Source of the DNA: Prosthecobacter debontii
GTDB taxonomy: Bacteria; Verrucomicrobiota; Verrucomicrobiia; Verrucomicrobiales; Verrucomicrobiaceae
DNA: 64,000 nucleotides
Reading direction: 5' to 3'
Assembly (NCBI RefSeq): GCF_900167535.1
Contig: NZ_FUYE01000015.1
Location: 62,001-126,000 of the forward strand
A program made the translations under genes and the position numbers. Positions 55,398-62,998 of the stretch are shown piece by piece (position 1 is the first letter of the stretch; the number at the start of each line of letters is the position of its first letter). The notes under the pieces are model-generated. The model ran no database searches. It was not told where the DNA came from and saw only the letters and a program-made list of their open reading frames with translations.

Positions 55398-55595
55398 TTA
55401 TTTGTGAGAGCCGCCGAAGGACCAGCCGCCACTGCTGCTGCCACTGGTAAAGACTGAGGGACGATAACGATAAGCGGTGCTGGTGAGCGCCCGGCGATTG
55501 GCCGTGTCTGGGAACATCGTCCAGCCACGCATGTTGGCCGTGACGAGGTAGGCGCAGGCCAGAAGGCTGATGGAGGAGTAAAAAGGATGTTTCAT
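55398..55595 (-). CDS. small secreted protein with Gly/Ser-rich, C-terminal HK tail
   Basis: The ATG at 55593-55595 shares its A with the TGA stop of the upstream DUF4178 gene. The 65-aa product has a hydrophobic leader (residues 8-20, YSSISLLACAYLVTA) and ends SGSSSGGWSFGGSHK. The mature part is short and likely flexible. Small size, export signal and a defined C-terminal tail make it a candidate substrate of the operon's enzymes. No homologue is recognised from the sequence alone. Confidence 0.7.
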   Translation of the reverse strand: MKHPFYSSISLLACAYLVTANMRGWTMFPDTANRRALTSTAYRYRPSVFTSGSSSGGWSFGGSHK

Positions 55596-57505
55596 CAGTC
55601 GCTCGAATACGGGTTAAAGTCGCTCTCCATCCAGCGGCGTTTTTCAAAGCTGATGCTGCGCAGGATGAGCCACCCGGGCCATAGGGCGATGAGGCCGAGA
55701 CCGATCCAGAAATTGGACCAGAACAATCCTCCGCGCTCAATGGTGAAGGTGACATTCGCTTGGGTCAGATCGCTGGAGGCATCCGGGGTCACGCGCAGAT
55801 AATAGTCACCGCTGGGAATGGAGGCCAGGGTCACACGCTGGCGGCTGCCATCCGGTGCGGTGGTGTAATTGGCCAGCGGGAACGCCACGGGATAGGTTTG
55901 TTGGCTCTCGGCGGCCACGAGGCTGCCTTTGAGGCCCAGGTATTTGTCGCTGGGGAGTAAGCCGGTGGCGGTGATGTGAACGGGCGCTGAGCTTCCCTCC
56001 AGCTTGAAGGTCTCCGTCACCATCGCATCTCCTGGAGTGGCCCCCTGATAGGTGGCACCGACATGGCTCACTTCTTTGACCGTGCCCCAGCCCATGAAAA
56101 GGATCTGGATGACGATGTAAGCGATGACGGTGAAGACGGCGGGCGTGCGGATCTCCGACAGACGTTGGCGATGGGGATTCGGTTCGTTGAGGTAGGGACC
56201 ATCTGGCGACGGGAAAGTGCGACCGGCTTTGGCAAAAGCCGCCTGCACCTCGGTGTGGGGGAGATATTCTCCACCGGACCAAGTGATCTCATTGAGTCCA
56301 TCCATCTCTTCCTTGGAGAGGATATAAGGCGGTGCGATGAAATCGGTGAGCAGGGCACGTTCACCGTTTTTTACCCGCCAGTAAAACTCACCCAGCACGT
56401 CGGAGGTGATGGCTTCTTCACGGGCAAAGAGCTTGAAGGGACGGCCCTGCCATTCGGAGTCAGTTACATGTCCGGGAAGGAGGCGCACCAGACTCCAGTG
56501 GCCTTTGAACGTGACCAGAAAACGAAAGCCTAACCAAGGATTGAATAGGAGATATTCATCCCAGGAACTCCAGCGATCTTTCCGCCGCATAAAGCCGACG
56601 ATTTCCCACAGCTCACCTTTCAACAGACCGCGCGTGCCGATCTCCAGGAGGGGCTGAAGGCGCAGCGTCGTTTGCGCCACCTTACCGATCTCTTTGAGAC
56701 GCGGGGTGGAGGCATCTAGGATGCTCGCGCAACTTCCACACACTGCACTCATGCTCTGGCCCTCGGCACGCAGATGGACCGGCGCGGCGCACCTCGGGCA
56801 GTTCAGCGCCTCACTCTGGCGGCGGGTGATTTCGGCCTCTTTGTCCCAGCCGGGCACCTTGCGCAGTTCCGTGAAGTTCAGGTCAGCAAACTCCGCGTAT
56901 TCGCCCTGATAAAACTCCACATCTCCCGAGGAGACTTCGATACTGCCGAATTGACCTTGAGGCCCGTTGAGGTCGATGCTGGTGCGCTTCCATCCCGGTG
57001 GCGGCACCATGGGCAGTTCACCCTCGGCGGCGATACATCGCCCTTCTTTCACATCGGTGATCAGCCAGTCTTCTTGATGGATCTTGATCCGCTGTCCGGC
57101 CTTGCTCGTGTCATCCACAAACGGCGGGAGCTTCACGCTGTGCGGAAAGCTCACCATGAAAAAGCCCATCACCTCAGCGATCCAGCCCGTCGTACCTTGG
57201 CCAAAGTCGGCGCACCATTCCGTCCAGGAGCCATCCCCATAGTGAAGACGCATGCGACCGATCAGCGTGAAGGCGCGGCCTTGCCAATGGCCCCGAGTGC
57301 CGATCTGGAGCGGGGAGAGGTCGGGCGGCAGCTCCGCCACTTGACCGTAGTTCTCCACCTGGAAATCCCGCCGGACCACCACCGTGCGGCAGTGGGCACA
57401 GATGGAAGAGATGCTGATGGAGGAGCGGAACTCGACCGGAGCACCGCATTGCGGGCATTCATAGCGGCGGCTGGCAGGGGCTGGGGCAGTCGTCGATGTT
57501 TCCAC
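55595..57505 (-). CDS. DUF4178 protein with duplicated zinc-ribbon/DUF4178 units
   Basis: The 636-aa protein contains two repeated units. Each has a zinc ribbon (CPQCGAPVEF with ICAHC at about residues 18-41; CPRCAAPVHL with VCGSC near 240-265) and then a DUF4178 domain (GTRGHWQGRAFTLIGRMRLH and GTRGLLKGELWEIVGFMRRK). A transmembrane segment follows near 480 (FTVIAYIVIQILFMG), then a beta-rich domain (about 500-590) and a C-terminal hydrophobic segment (FWIGLGLIALWPGWLIL). The zinc-ribbon part probably faces the cytoplasm. It follows the Bpt-like gene by 37 bases and overlaps the small secreted protein gene. Confidence 0.87.
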   Translation of the reverse strand: METSTTAPAPASRRYECPQCGAPVEFRSSISISSICAHCRTVVVRRDFQVENYGQVAELPPDLSPLQIGTRGHWQGRAFTLIGRMRLHYGDGSWTEWCADFGQGTTGWIAEVMGFFMVSFPHSVKLPPFVDDTSKAGQRIKIHQEDWLITDVKEGRCIAAEGELPMVPPPGWKRTSIDLNGPQGQFGSIEVSSGDVEFYQGEYAEFADLNFTELRKVPGWDKEAEITRRQSEALNCPRCAAPVHLRAEGQSMSAVCGSCASILDASTPRLKEIGKVAQTTLRLQPLLEIGTRGLLKGELWEIVGFMRRKDRWSSWDEYLLFNPWLGFRFLVTFKGHWSLVRLLPGHVTDSEWQGRPFKLFAREEAITSDVLGEFYWRVKNGERALLTDFIAPPYILSKEEMDGLNEITWSGGEYLPHTEVQAAFAKAGRTFPSPDGPYLNEPNPHRQRLSEIRTPAVFTVIAYIVIQILFMGWGTVKEVSHVGATYQGATPGDAMVTETFKLEGSSAPVHITATGLLPSDKYLGLKGSLVAAESQQTYPVAFPLANYTTAPDGSRQRVTLASIPSGDYYLRVTPDASSDLTQANVTFTIERGGLFWSNFWIGLGLIALWPGWLILRSISFEKRRWMESDFNPYSSD

Positions 57506-57542
57506 GGGTCTTATTCAAGCGGTAGGAAGGCCGAATGACAAA

Positions 57543-58220
57543 TTACAATTGCGGCTTGGGAATGGATCGGGGCAGCCGCCGCCAGTCACCACTGTCCCAG
57601 TCCAGTGTCTCCAGTCCATGGAGTTGCTTTTTATAGTCATACGGGCTCGGCTCCAGTGTGGCATAGCCCGGGTAATAATAGCGGAGCCCGCGCTCACGAC
57701 TATACTCCAGCTCCCTGAGCATGGTGTAGATGCCTAGGCTGCGCCAATCATGGTCAGGCTCAAACAAACCATAGACGGCAGAGCAGCTCTCCGCTCCGAT
57801 GTCCAGGTAGCTGAGGGCGATGAGTTCCCGGCCCTCATACACCCGGCATTCCACACACTCACAGGGCACCGTGGCCGGATGAGGTGAAAGGAACATGTCC
57901 AGATCATCCGGCACGTTGTCTTTGAAGCGGTTTTTATGGCGCTGAAACATCAACCGCGCCTGCATGCTCAGCGTGGCGGGCGCGAATTCATGCCGGAGAT
58001 CCTCGTTCTTACGCAAGACCCGGCGCTGGCTTTTGCTCAGCTCGAAGCGTGGTAAATCCACCCGCAAGGGGGTGATGGAGCGCACGTGATTTTCGTCAAT
58101 GCTGAGACTGTAGCGGAAAAAAGTGCTGCCAAAATGACGCCAACCGGTGGCCCAGAGACGATCCATAATCTCCGGCGGGACGGAATCGCACAGGAAAGTC
58201 TGATTGATGATCTCGGGCAC
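57543..58220 (-). CDS. Bpt/ATE-like aminoacyl-tRNA-protein transferase (GNAT fold)
   Basis: The frame is open to 58373 (276 aa), but the family-like part begins near VPEIINQTFLCDSVPPEIMD, so I start at the GTG at 58220 (225 aa). SITPLRVDLPRFELSKSQRR matches the pattern of bacterial leucyl/arginyl-tRNA-protein transferases. The C-terminal EYSRERGLRYYYPGYATLEP and YDYKKQLHGLETLDW match their GNAT catalytic region. Such enzymes attach Leu or Arg to the N-terminus of target proteins. A free-standing role in proteolysis is possible, but being first gene in the polyamine-type operon suggests a dedicated substrate. Confidence 0.75.
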   Translation of the reverse strand: MPEIINQTFLCDSVPPEIMDRLWATGWRHFGSTFFRYSLSIDENHVRSITPLRVDLPRFELSKSQRRVLRKNEDLRHEFAPATLSMQARLMFQRHKNRFKDNVPDDLDMFLSPHPATVPCECVECRVYEGRELIALSYLDIGAESCSAVYGLFEPDHDWRSLGIYTMLRELEYSRERGLRYYYPGYATLEPSPYDYKKQLHGLETLDWDSGDWRRLPRSIPKPQL

Positions 58221-58345
58221 GCGCCAGAGTTTTGCTGATCTCCGCGAGGTGTCCAGCGATTCATTAAGAAATGAGCTGCTTTTCGGCGGAGCTGATCGAG
58301 GTCTAGAATGTGTCGAAATAATGCGGTCAGATAGCGAATTGTTTG

Positions 58346-58360
58346 GCAGACAAAGTCTGC
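58346..58360. promoter_or_regulatory. palindrome in the divergent promoter region
   Basis: GCAGAC-aaa-GTCTGC is a perfect 6-bp inverted repeat centred in the 279-bp region between the Bpt-like operon and the sensor kinase. Its place fits an operator for either direction. It might also fall within the coding part of the Bpt-like gene if the longest frame were used. Confidence 0.45.
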
Positions 58361-58499
58361 TTTCAATTATCACCTCGTGGGTGGTTTTTTCTGGGGTTCA
58401 AATTTTGTAGTCGGAAGACTTTGTGTTGGTGATATTCTTAAGTTGGAAGATAATCATGTTTCGCGATCCCCTGCTTTATTTTTATGGTATAGTCATGCC

Positions 58500-59639
58500 A
58501 TGCTACACTGTTTTTTAGCCGTGCATCGAGATGAGCTCATTGAAAGATGCCGAAGTAAGGCTTCTAACAGCGTGGGTGTGGTGGCAAGAGCGACCGACGA
58601 GATTGATCATGGGGTTCCTTTTTTTCTCGATCAGCTCATCAAGACCTTGAAGGTCGAGCAAAGTGCCCATCCCATAGATGGCTTGAAAGTCTCAGGAGGT
58701 TCTGGAGGCACTACGTTAGGTCTTTCCGAGTTAGGGGACATTGCTGCGCAGCACGGGAGAGATCTGATGCACCGGGGCTTTACTGTCGAACAAGTGGTGC
58801 ATGGTTATGGAGATTTGTGTCAGTCAATCACAGATCTGGCTTTTGAACGTCACGAGCCTGTCAAGGTAGAGGAGTTTAGAACTCTCAACCGATGTCTGGA
58901 CAATGCCATCGCGATGGCCGTAGCTGAGTTCAATCATCAGCGAGATTCTTTGGCAGCGGAGACACACGCAAAGATGCATTTGATGGAGATCGGTTTTTTC
59001 GCTCATGAGCTGCGTAATTTCCTCAATACGGCAACCCTGGCCCTCGTTGTGATTACCGAAGAAAACTTGAGTCTGAGCGGAGCTACCTGTGCGGTTCTCA
59101 ATCGTGCCCTTATCGGCATGCGTGCTCTTATTGACCGCTCTTTGACGGATGTCCGCATGAGTGCCGGACTTCCGATTCAGCATCAGCTTTTTGACATGGC
59201 TGATTTTATTGATGAGTTGAAGCTTTCCTCGATGCTGGAAGCACACGTTAAGAAGTGCCGTTTTATCGTTCAGGCGGTGGAGTGCGGTCTGATGATTGAA
59301 GCTGATCGGGACCTGCTGCTGTCAGCTGCGGGGAACCTTCTGCAAAATGCCTTCAAATTTACTCTTCCTGGCACCGAAGTGATTTTAAGCTGTTTTGCTC
59401 GAGGAAACCGCATTCTTATCGAAGTGGAGGATCATGGCAAAGGTTTGCTACCGGCAGAGATCGAGAAGATATTTCACCCTTTCGCTCAAACAGGAAGCGA
59501 CAGAAGCGGTCTCGGCTTGGGGTTGGCCATCGCACGCCGCTGTGTCGAAGCGAATAAAGGCGTTTTGAGCGTTCGCACCAAAGCGACATCCGGCTGCGTG
59601 TTTACCATTGATCTGCCCAGGCAGATTTCATCAAATTGA
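58500..59639 (+). CDS. sensor histidine kinase with RsbR-like N-terminal domain
   Basis: The ATG at 58500 gives 379 aa; the open frame upstream is not conserved and AT-rich. The N-terminal domain (LAVHRDELIERCRSKASNSV, then GVPFFLDQLIKTLKVEQ) resembles RsbT co-antagonist (RsbRD) N-termini. Next come the phosphoacceptor region FFAHELRNFLNTATLAL with His followed by ELRN, and an HATPase_c domain with NLLQNAFKFT, EVEDHGKGLLP and GSDRSGLGLGLAIARRCVEA. No transmembrane segment is seen, so it is soluble. No response regulator gene is adjacent. It is divergent from the Bpt-like operon. Confidence 0.85.
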   Translation: MLHCFLAVHRDELIERCRSKASNSVGVVARATDEIDHGVPFFLDQLIKTLKVEQSAHPIDGLKVSGGSGGTTLGLSELGDIAAQHGRDLMHRGFTVEQVVHGYGDLCQSITDLAFERHEPVKVEEFRTLNRCLDNAIAMAVAEFNHQRDSLAAETHAKMHLMEIGFFAHELRNFLNTATLALVVITEENLSLSGATCAVLNRALIGMRALIDRSLTDVRMSAGLPIQHQLFDMADFIDELKLSSMLEAHVKKCRFIVQAVECGLMIEADRDLLLSAAGNLLQNAFKFTLPGTEVILSCFARGNRILIEVEDHGKGLLPAEIEKIFHPFAQTGSDRSGLGLGLAIARRCVEANKGVLSVRTKATSGCVFTIDLPRQISSN

Positions 59640-59980
59640 TTGGCACGAGCGATTTCCCAAGGCTCCGTCTTATGGCATAACCAATTATTGCTTTGCGGTC
59701 TGTGGTGTGAACACTCGCAGACCTTTGTCTCGGAACTTTGATGCCCCGCTCCATGATCGCATTCGTGCAGGCTACAGGTTCATCGGTTTTCCAATGCGCA
59801 GCCCTGAGTTTAGAATCAAATGCTCTGCTTGTAGCGTATAACCCGCTTCTGAAGTGTGCGATGTGGTGAGGGACAGAGAGACTAGGTGATCGGTTTTATC
59901 GGTCCTTACTCAGATAAACACCCGCATGGCCGGTGAGTGCGACGAATGATGGCGTAACAAAACCGCTAACATCAAATCAT
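59640..59980. other. gene-free stretch before the GlsB-type gene
   Basis: No coding frame is convincing here; the longest (59608-59841) has many rare-looking residues and no domain. It probably carries the promoter for the GlsB/YeaQ gene, but no strong -35/-10 pair or hairpin stood out. Confidence 0.55.
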
Positions 59981-60235
59981 ATGGAAATTCTCTGGATGCT
60001 TATCATCGGCCTCATCGTTGGGGCATTAGCCAAATTCTTGACGCCGGGTAGAGACCCGGGCGGCTTCTTCATCACCATGATCCTGGGCATTGTCGGTTCG
60101 ATGGTAGCTGGGTTTCTTGGCCGGACTCTTGGCTGGTATTCGGATGGTGAAACGGCGGGACTGATCGCGTCAATTCTTGGAGCGATTCTGGTCCTGTCTG
60201 TTTACCGTCTGATCTCAAGTCGTCGCAGATATTAA
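59981..60235 (+). CDS. GlsB/YeaQ/YmgE family stress-response membrane protein
   Basis: The ATG at 59981 (MEILWMLIIGLIVGALAKFL) gives 84 aa with three hydrophobic segments typical of the transglycosylase-associated/GlsB family. GRDPGGFFITMILGIVGSMV and GLIASILGAILVLSVYRL are characteristic. Members are induced under stress in several bacteria; the mechanism is unknown. It stands alone between the sensor kinase and pstB. Confidence 0.9.
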   Translation: MEILWMLIIGLIVGALAKFLTPGRDPGGFFITMILGIVGSMVAGFLGRTLGWYSDGETAGLIASILGAILVLSVYRLISSRRRY

Positions 60236-60385
60236 AGGAGGATGCTGACCCAGTTCGCCTGCTCGCATCGATCCAGCGCTTATGCTCAGGCAGCTTGGTC
60301 AGGATGAACTCTCTGAAAGTCACTCATCTTGTGAACTGGGGACCTCACGGAAGCAGATACCGGCTCTCATCTTTTTTCTCTGGAT

Positions 60386-61174
60386 TCAACTGAACTTACC
60401 ACGCACGTAGGCCTCGGTTTGAGGATCACGCGGGGTGTTGAAGAGGTCCATGGTGGGGCGGAACTCGATGAGTTTGCCCAGATAGAAGAAGGCGGTGTTG
60501 TCGGCACAGCGGCGGGCCTGCTCCATGTTGTGAGTGACGATGACGATGGTGAACTCTTCTTTGAGGCCATGCATCAGTTCCTCGATCTTGAGGGTCGCTA
60601 CAGGGTCGAGCGCAGCGCAGGGCTCGTCCATGAGCAGGATCTGTGGGCGATTGGCAATCGCGCGGGCAATGCACAGACGCTGCTGCTGACCGCCGGACAG
60701 ACCAAAGGCGCTGTCGTGCAGCTTGTCCTTCACTTCATCCCAGAGTGCGGCACCGCGCAGGCTTTTTTCCACCACTTCATCCAGCTCGCTCTTGCCGTTG
60801 CGACCGGCGACGCGGAGCGGGAAAATGACGTTCTCGTAGATGCTCTTGGGGAAGGGATTGTATTTCTGGAAGACCATGCCCACGCGCTTGCGCAGGGAGA
60901 TGACCTCGACATCGGGGTCATAGAGACTCTGGCCATCAATGTAAATGTCCCCCTGATGCTGGATGCCATCCACGAGGTCATTCATGCGGTTGATGTTCCG
61001 CAGCAGAGTCGTTTTTCCGCAGCCGGACGGGCCGATGAAGGCGGTGATTTCTTTCTCGGGGATGTCCAGGGAGATGCTGTGCAGCACCTGCTTCGGCCCA
61101 TACCAGAAAGAGAAATCATCCACCTTGATGAAGGCGGGATCGCACGGGTAGGAATCGGACGGGAGATCGGACAT
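60386..61174 (-). CDS. pstB: phosphate ABC transporter ATP-binding protein
   Basis: The 262-aa ATPase has Walker [20 protein letters not shown] (about residues 42-60), Q-loop [16 protein letters not shown], signature [17 protein letters not shown], Walker [13 protein letters not shown], and the His switch VTHNMEQA. This is the PstB pattern. It powers high-affinity phosphate uptake with PstC and PstA, encoded immediately upstream. It is last in the pstCAB order; no phoU follows in the 150 bases before the GlsB gene. Confidence 0.96.
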   Translation of the reverse strand: MSDLPSDSYPCDPAFIKVDDFSFWYGPKQVLHSISLDIPEKEITAFIGPSGCGKTTLLRNINRMNDLVDGIQHQGDIYIDGQSLYDPDVEVISLRKRVGMVFQKYNPFPKSIYENVIFPLRVAGRNGKSELDEVVEKSLRGAALWDEVKDKLHDSAFGLSGGQQQRLCIARAIANRPQILLMDEPCAALDPVATLKIEELMHGLKEEFTIVIVTHNMEQARRCADNTAFFYLGKLIEFRPTMDLFNTPRDPQTEAYVRGKFS

Positions 61175-61177
61175 GGA

Positions 61178-62998
61178 TTAAAACGCACTGGCCTGATACT
61201 TTTTCCGCAGCCGCGCACGGATCTGGATGGCGGCTAGGTTCAAAGCGACGACGAGAAGAATGAGCAGCAGGGTGGTGGCAAAGACCATCGGTTTCGCCCC
61301 TTCGGAATCGGGAGATTGGAATCCGAGGTCGTAGATGTGAAAGCCCAGGTGCATGAACTTGCGCTCGGCATGGATGAAAGGCCAGGAGAGGTCCAGCGGC
61401 AGGGATGGGGCCAGCTTAACCACACCGGTGATCATGAGCGGTGCGACCTCGCCCGCACCACGAGCCATGGCCAGGATAACGCCGGTCATCACACCCGGAA
61501 GGGCGCTGGGCAGGACAATACGTTGGATCATCTGCCACTTGGAAGCTCCGCAGGCCAGGGCTGCCTCGCGCACGCCACGCGGCACGGCGACCAAGGCCTC
61601 CTCAGTCGCCACGATGACCACGGGCAGGGTCATGAGGGCCAAGGTCAAGGAAGCCCAGAGAATGCCGCCCGTGCCAAAGGTAGGCGCGGGCAATTGATCG
61701 CTGAAGAAACCGTGGAAGTAGGGGCAGCGCGCGATCGTGATGATGACCAGGAACACGCTGGTGATCCAGAGGGTGCCTTCGACCTTGTGCAAAAATTTCT
61801 GCCGCTTCTGCTGAGTCGGAATGGCGGTGCGGTTATGCGTGGAGAGATAAACGGCGACGCCGATGCAGGTAAGCGCTCCCAAACCAGCGGCAAACCACCA
61901 CGCCGGGGGCAGGGGATATTTCACACCGCCATCGATGAAACCTCCGACGCCGTAAACGAAGAAACCCAGGCCAAACACGCCGAACACGATGGACGGCACG
62001 CCAGCGAGGTTATTGACGCAGATGCGCACGATCTGAACGACGATGCCCTGCCGAGCATACTCACGCAGATAAATGGCGGCGATGATGCCGAACGGCGTGA
62101 CCATGACCGCCATCAGCACCGTCATGACGAAGGTGCCAAAGATGGCGGGAAAGATGCCGCCCTCGGTATTGGCTTCACGAGGTTCTGTGAACAGGAATTC
62201 AAAGACGCTGTGGATGAAGACCCCGAGCTTGCCGAAGAAGCTCAGGTCATTCGGCTGATAAAAGTAGAGGATGTCGCCGACGTTCTGGGTGCGCTCCTCA
62301 CCTGAGGCGAGTTTGTAGATGAGCTTATCGGCGGTCTGCTGGGCACGTAGTTTCTGGGCTTCATCCGCCAGCGTTTGATAGAGCTTCTGTTCTTCAGCAA
62401 TCTCGTCCTTGAGATCCTCTTTACGGGAACGGATCTCCAGCTTCTTCATCCGCGCATTGATCTCGCCGATTTCGTTTTTCTCGATGTGCAGGATCTTTGC
62501 ACGGCGCTCATTGGCCTCATCCACGAGCTGATGAAAGCGGGCGGAGAAGCTGGCGTCGTCCGCATTCAGGCGGCTGCCGTCTGCGAACTGAAGCGCAACG
62601 GGGGTGAAGATGGAGTCGCCATACTCCATGCGCTCCGCCACGTAGATGCCCTTGGTATCGGCCTGGGCGACAATGTCCGCGTCATTGATGAAACGGAAGC
62701 CGAGGTTATAGGCATCTTTGTTCCCGGTGTAGATCTGATGCTCGGTAGCGAAGCTGCCATCCGGCTTTCTCCGCTGCTGTGTTTTGACGAGGCTACCGGC
62801 GATCTGGGTTTCCTGACCGTTCTCCTTGATCGTGAAAACGGCGACCTGATCCGGCCAGAAGACAGAGAGACCATTGGCCGCAATGAGCAGGAGCAGGCCG
62901 CTGATCATGAGCAGACCCACGGTGAGTCCGGCGGCAGTGAGCCACACTTTGACCTCGCCTTTGGTGCGTGCTGGCGTTTGAGAGGGCGATTGAGACAT
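61178..62998 (-). CDS. pstA: phosphate ABC transporter permease PstA (long form)
   Basis: The 606-aa protein is longer than the typical 280-300-aa PstA. After the first transmembrane segment (residues 20-42) there is a large extra-cytoplasmic region (about 45-270), including a charged coiled coil at about 150-215 (EIGEINARMKKLEIRSRKED). The permease domain from about 275 has several transmembrane segments, with the EAA-like loop in EEALVAVPRGVREAALACGA and GASKWQMIQRIVLPSALPGV. Its start overlaps the pstC stop (TGATG), and pstB follows three bases after its stop. Confidence 0.93.
   Translation of the reverse strand: MSQSPSQTPARTKGEVKVWLTAAGLTVGLLMISGLLLLIAANGLSVFWPDQVAVFTIKENGQETQIAGSLVKTQQRRKPDGSFATEHQIYTGNKDAYNLGFRFINDADIVAQADTKGIYVAERMEYGDSIFTPVALQFADGSRLNADDASFSARFHQLVDEANERRAKILHIEKNEIGEINARMKKLEIRSRKEDLKDEIAEEQKLYQTLADEAQKLRAQQTADKLIYKLASGEERTQNVGDILYFYQPNDLSFFGKLGVFIHSVFEFLFTEPREANTEGGIFPAIFGTFVMTVLMAVMVTPFGIIAAIYLREYARQGIVVQIVRICVNNLAGVPSIVFGVFGLGFFVYGVGGFIDGGVKYPLPPAWWFAAGLGALTCIGVAVYLSTHNRTAIPTQQKRQKFLHKVEGTLWITSVFLVIITIARCPYFHGFFSDQLPAPTFGTGGILWASLTLALMTLPVVIVATEEALVAVPRGVREAALACGASKWQMIQRIVLPSALPGVMTGVILAMARGAGEVAPLMITGVVKLAPSLPLDLSWPFIHAERKFMHLGFHIYDLGFQSPDSEGAKPMVFATTLLLILLVVALNLAAIQIRARLRKKYQASAF

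Noticed and set aside
52000-58220. Missing speD (SAM decarboxylase) within the polyamine-type operon
   Set aside because: Looked for it in all gaps of the operon and found none; not a frameshifted copy, simply absent from this window.
59608-59841. 77-codon plus-strand frame after the sensor kinase
   Set aside because: Overlaps the kinase end, no domain, many Cys/Arg/Pro, no ribosome-binding site.
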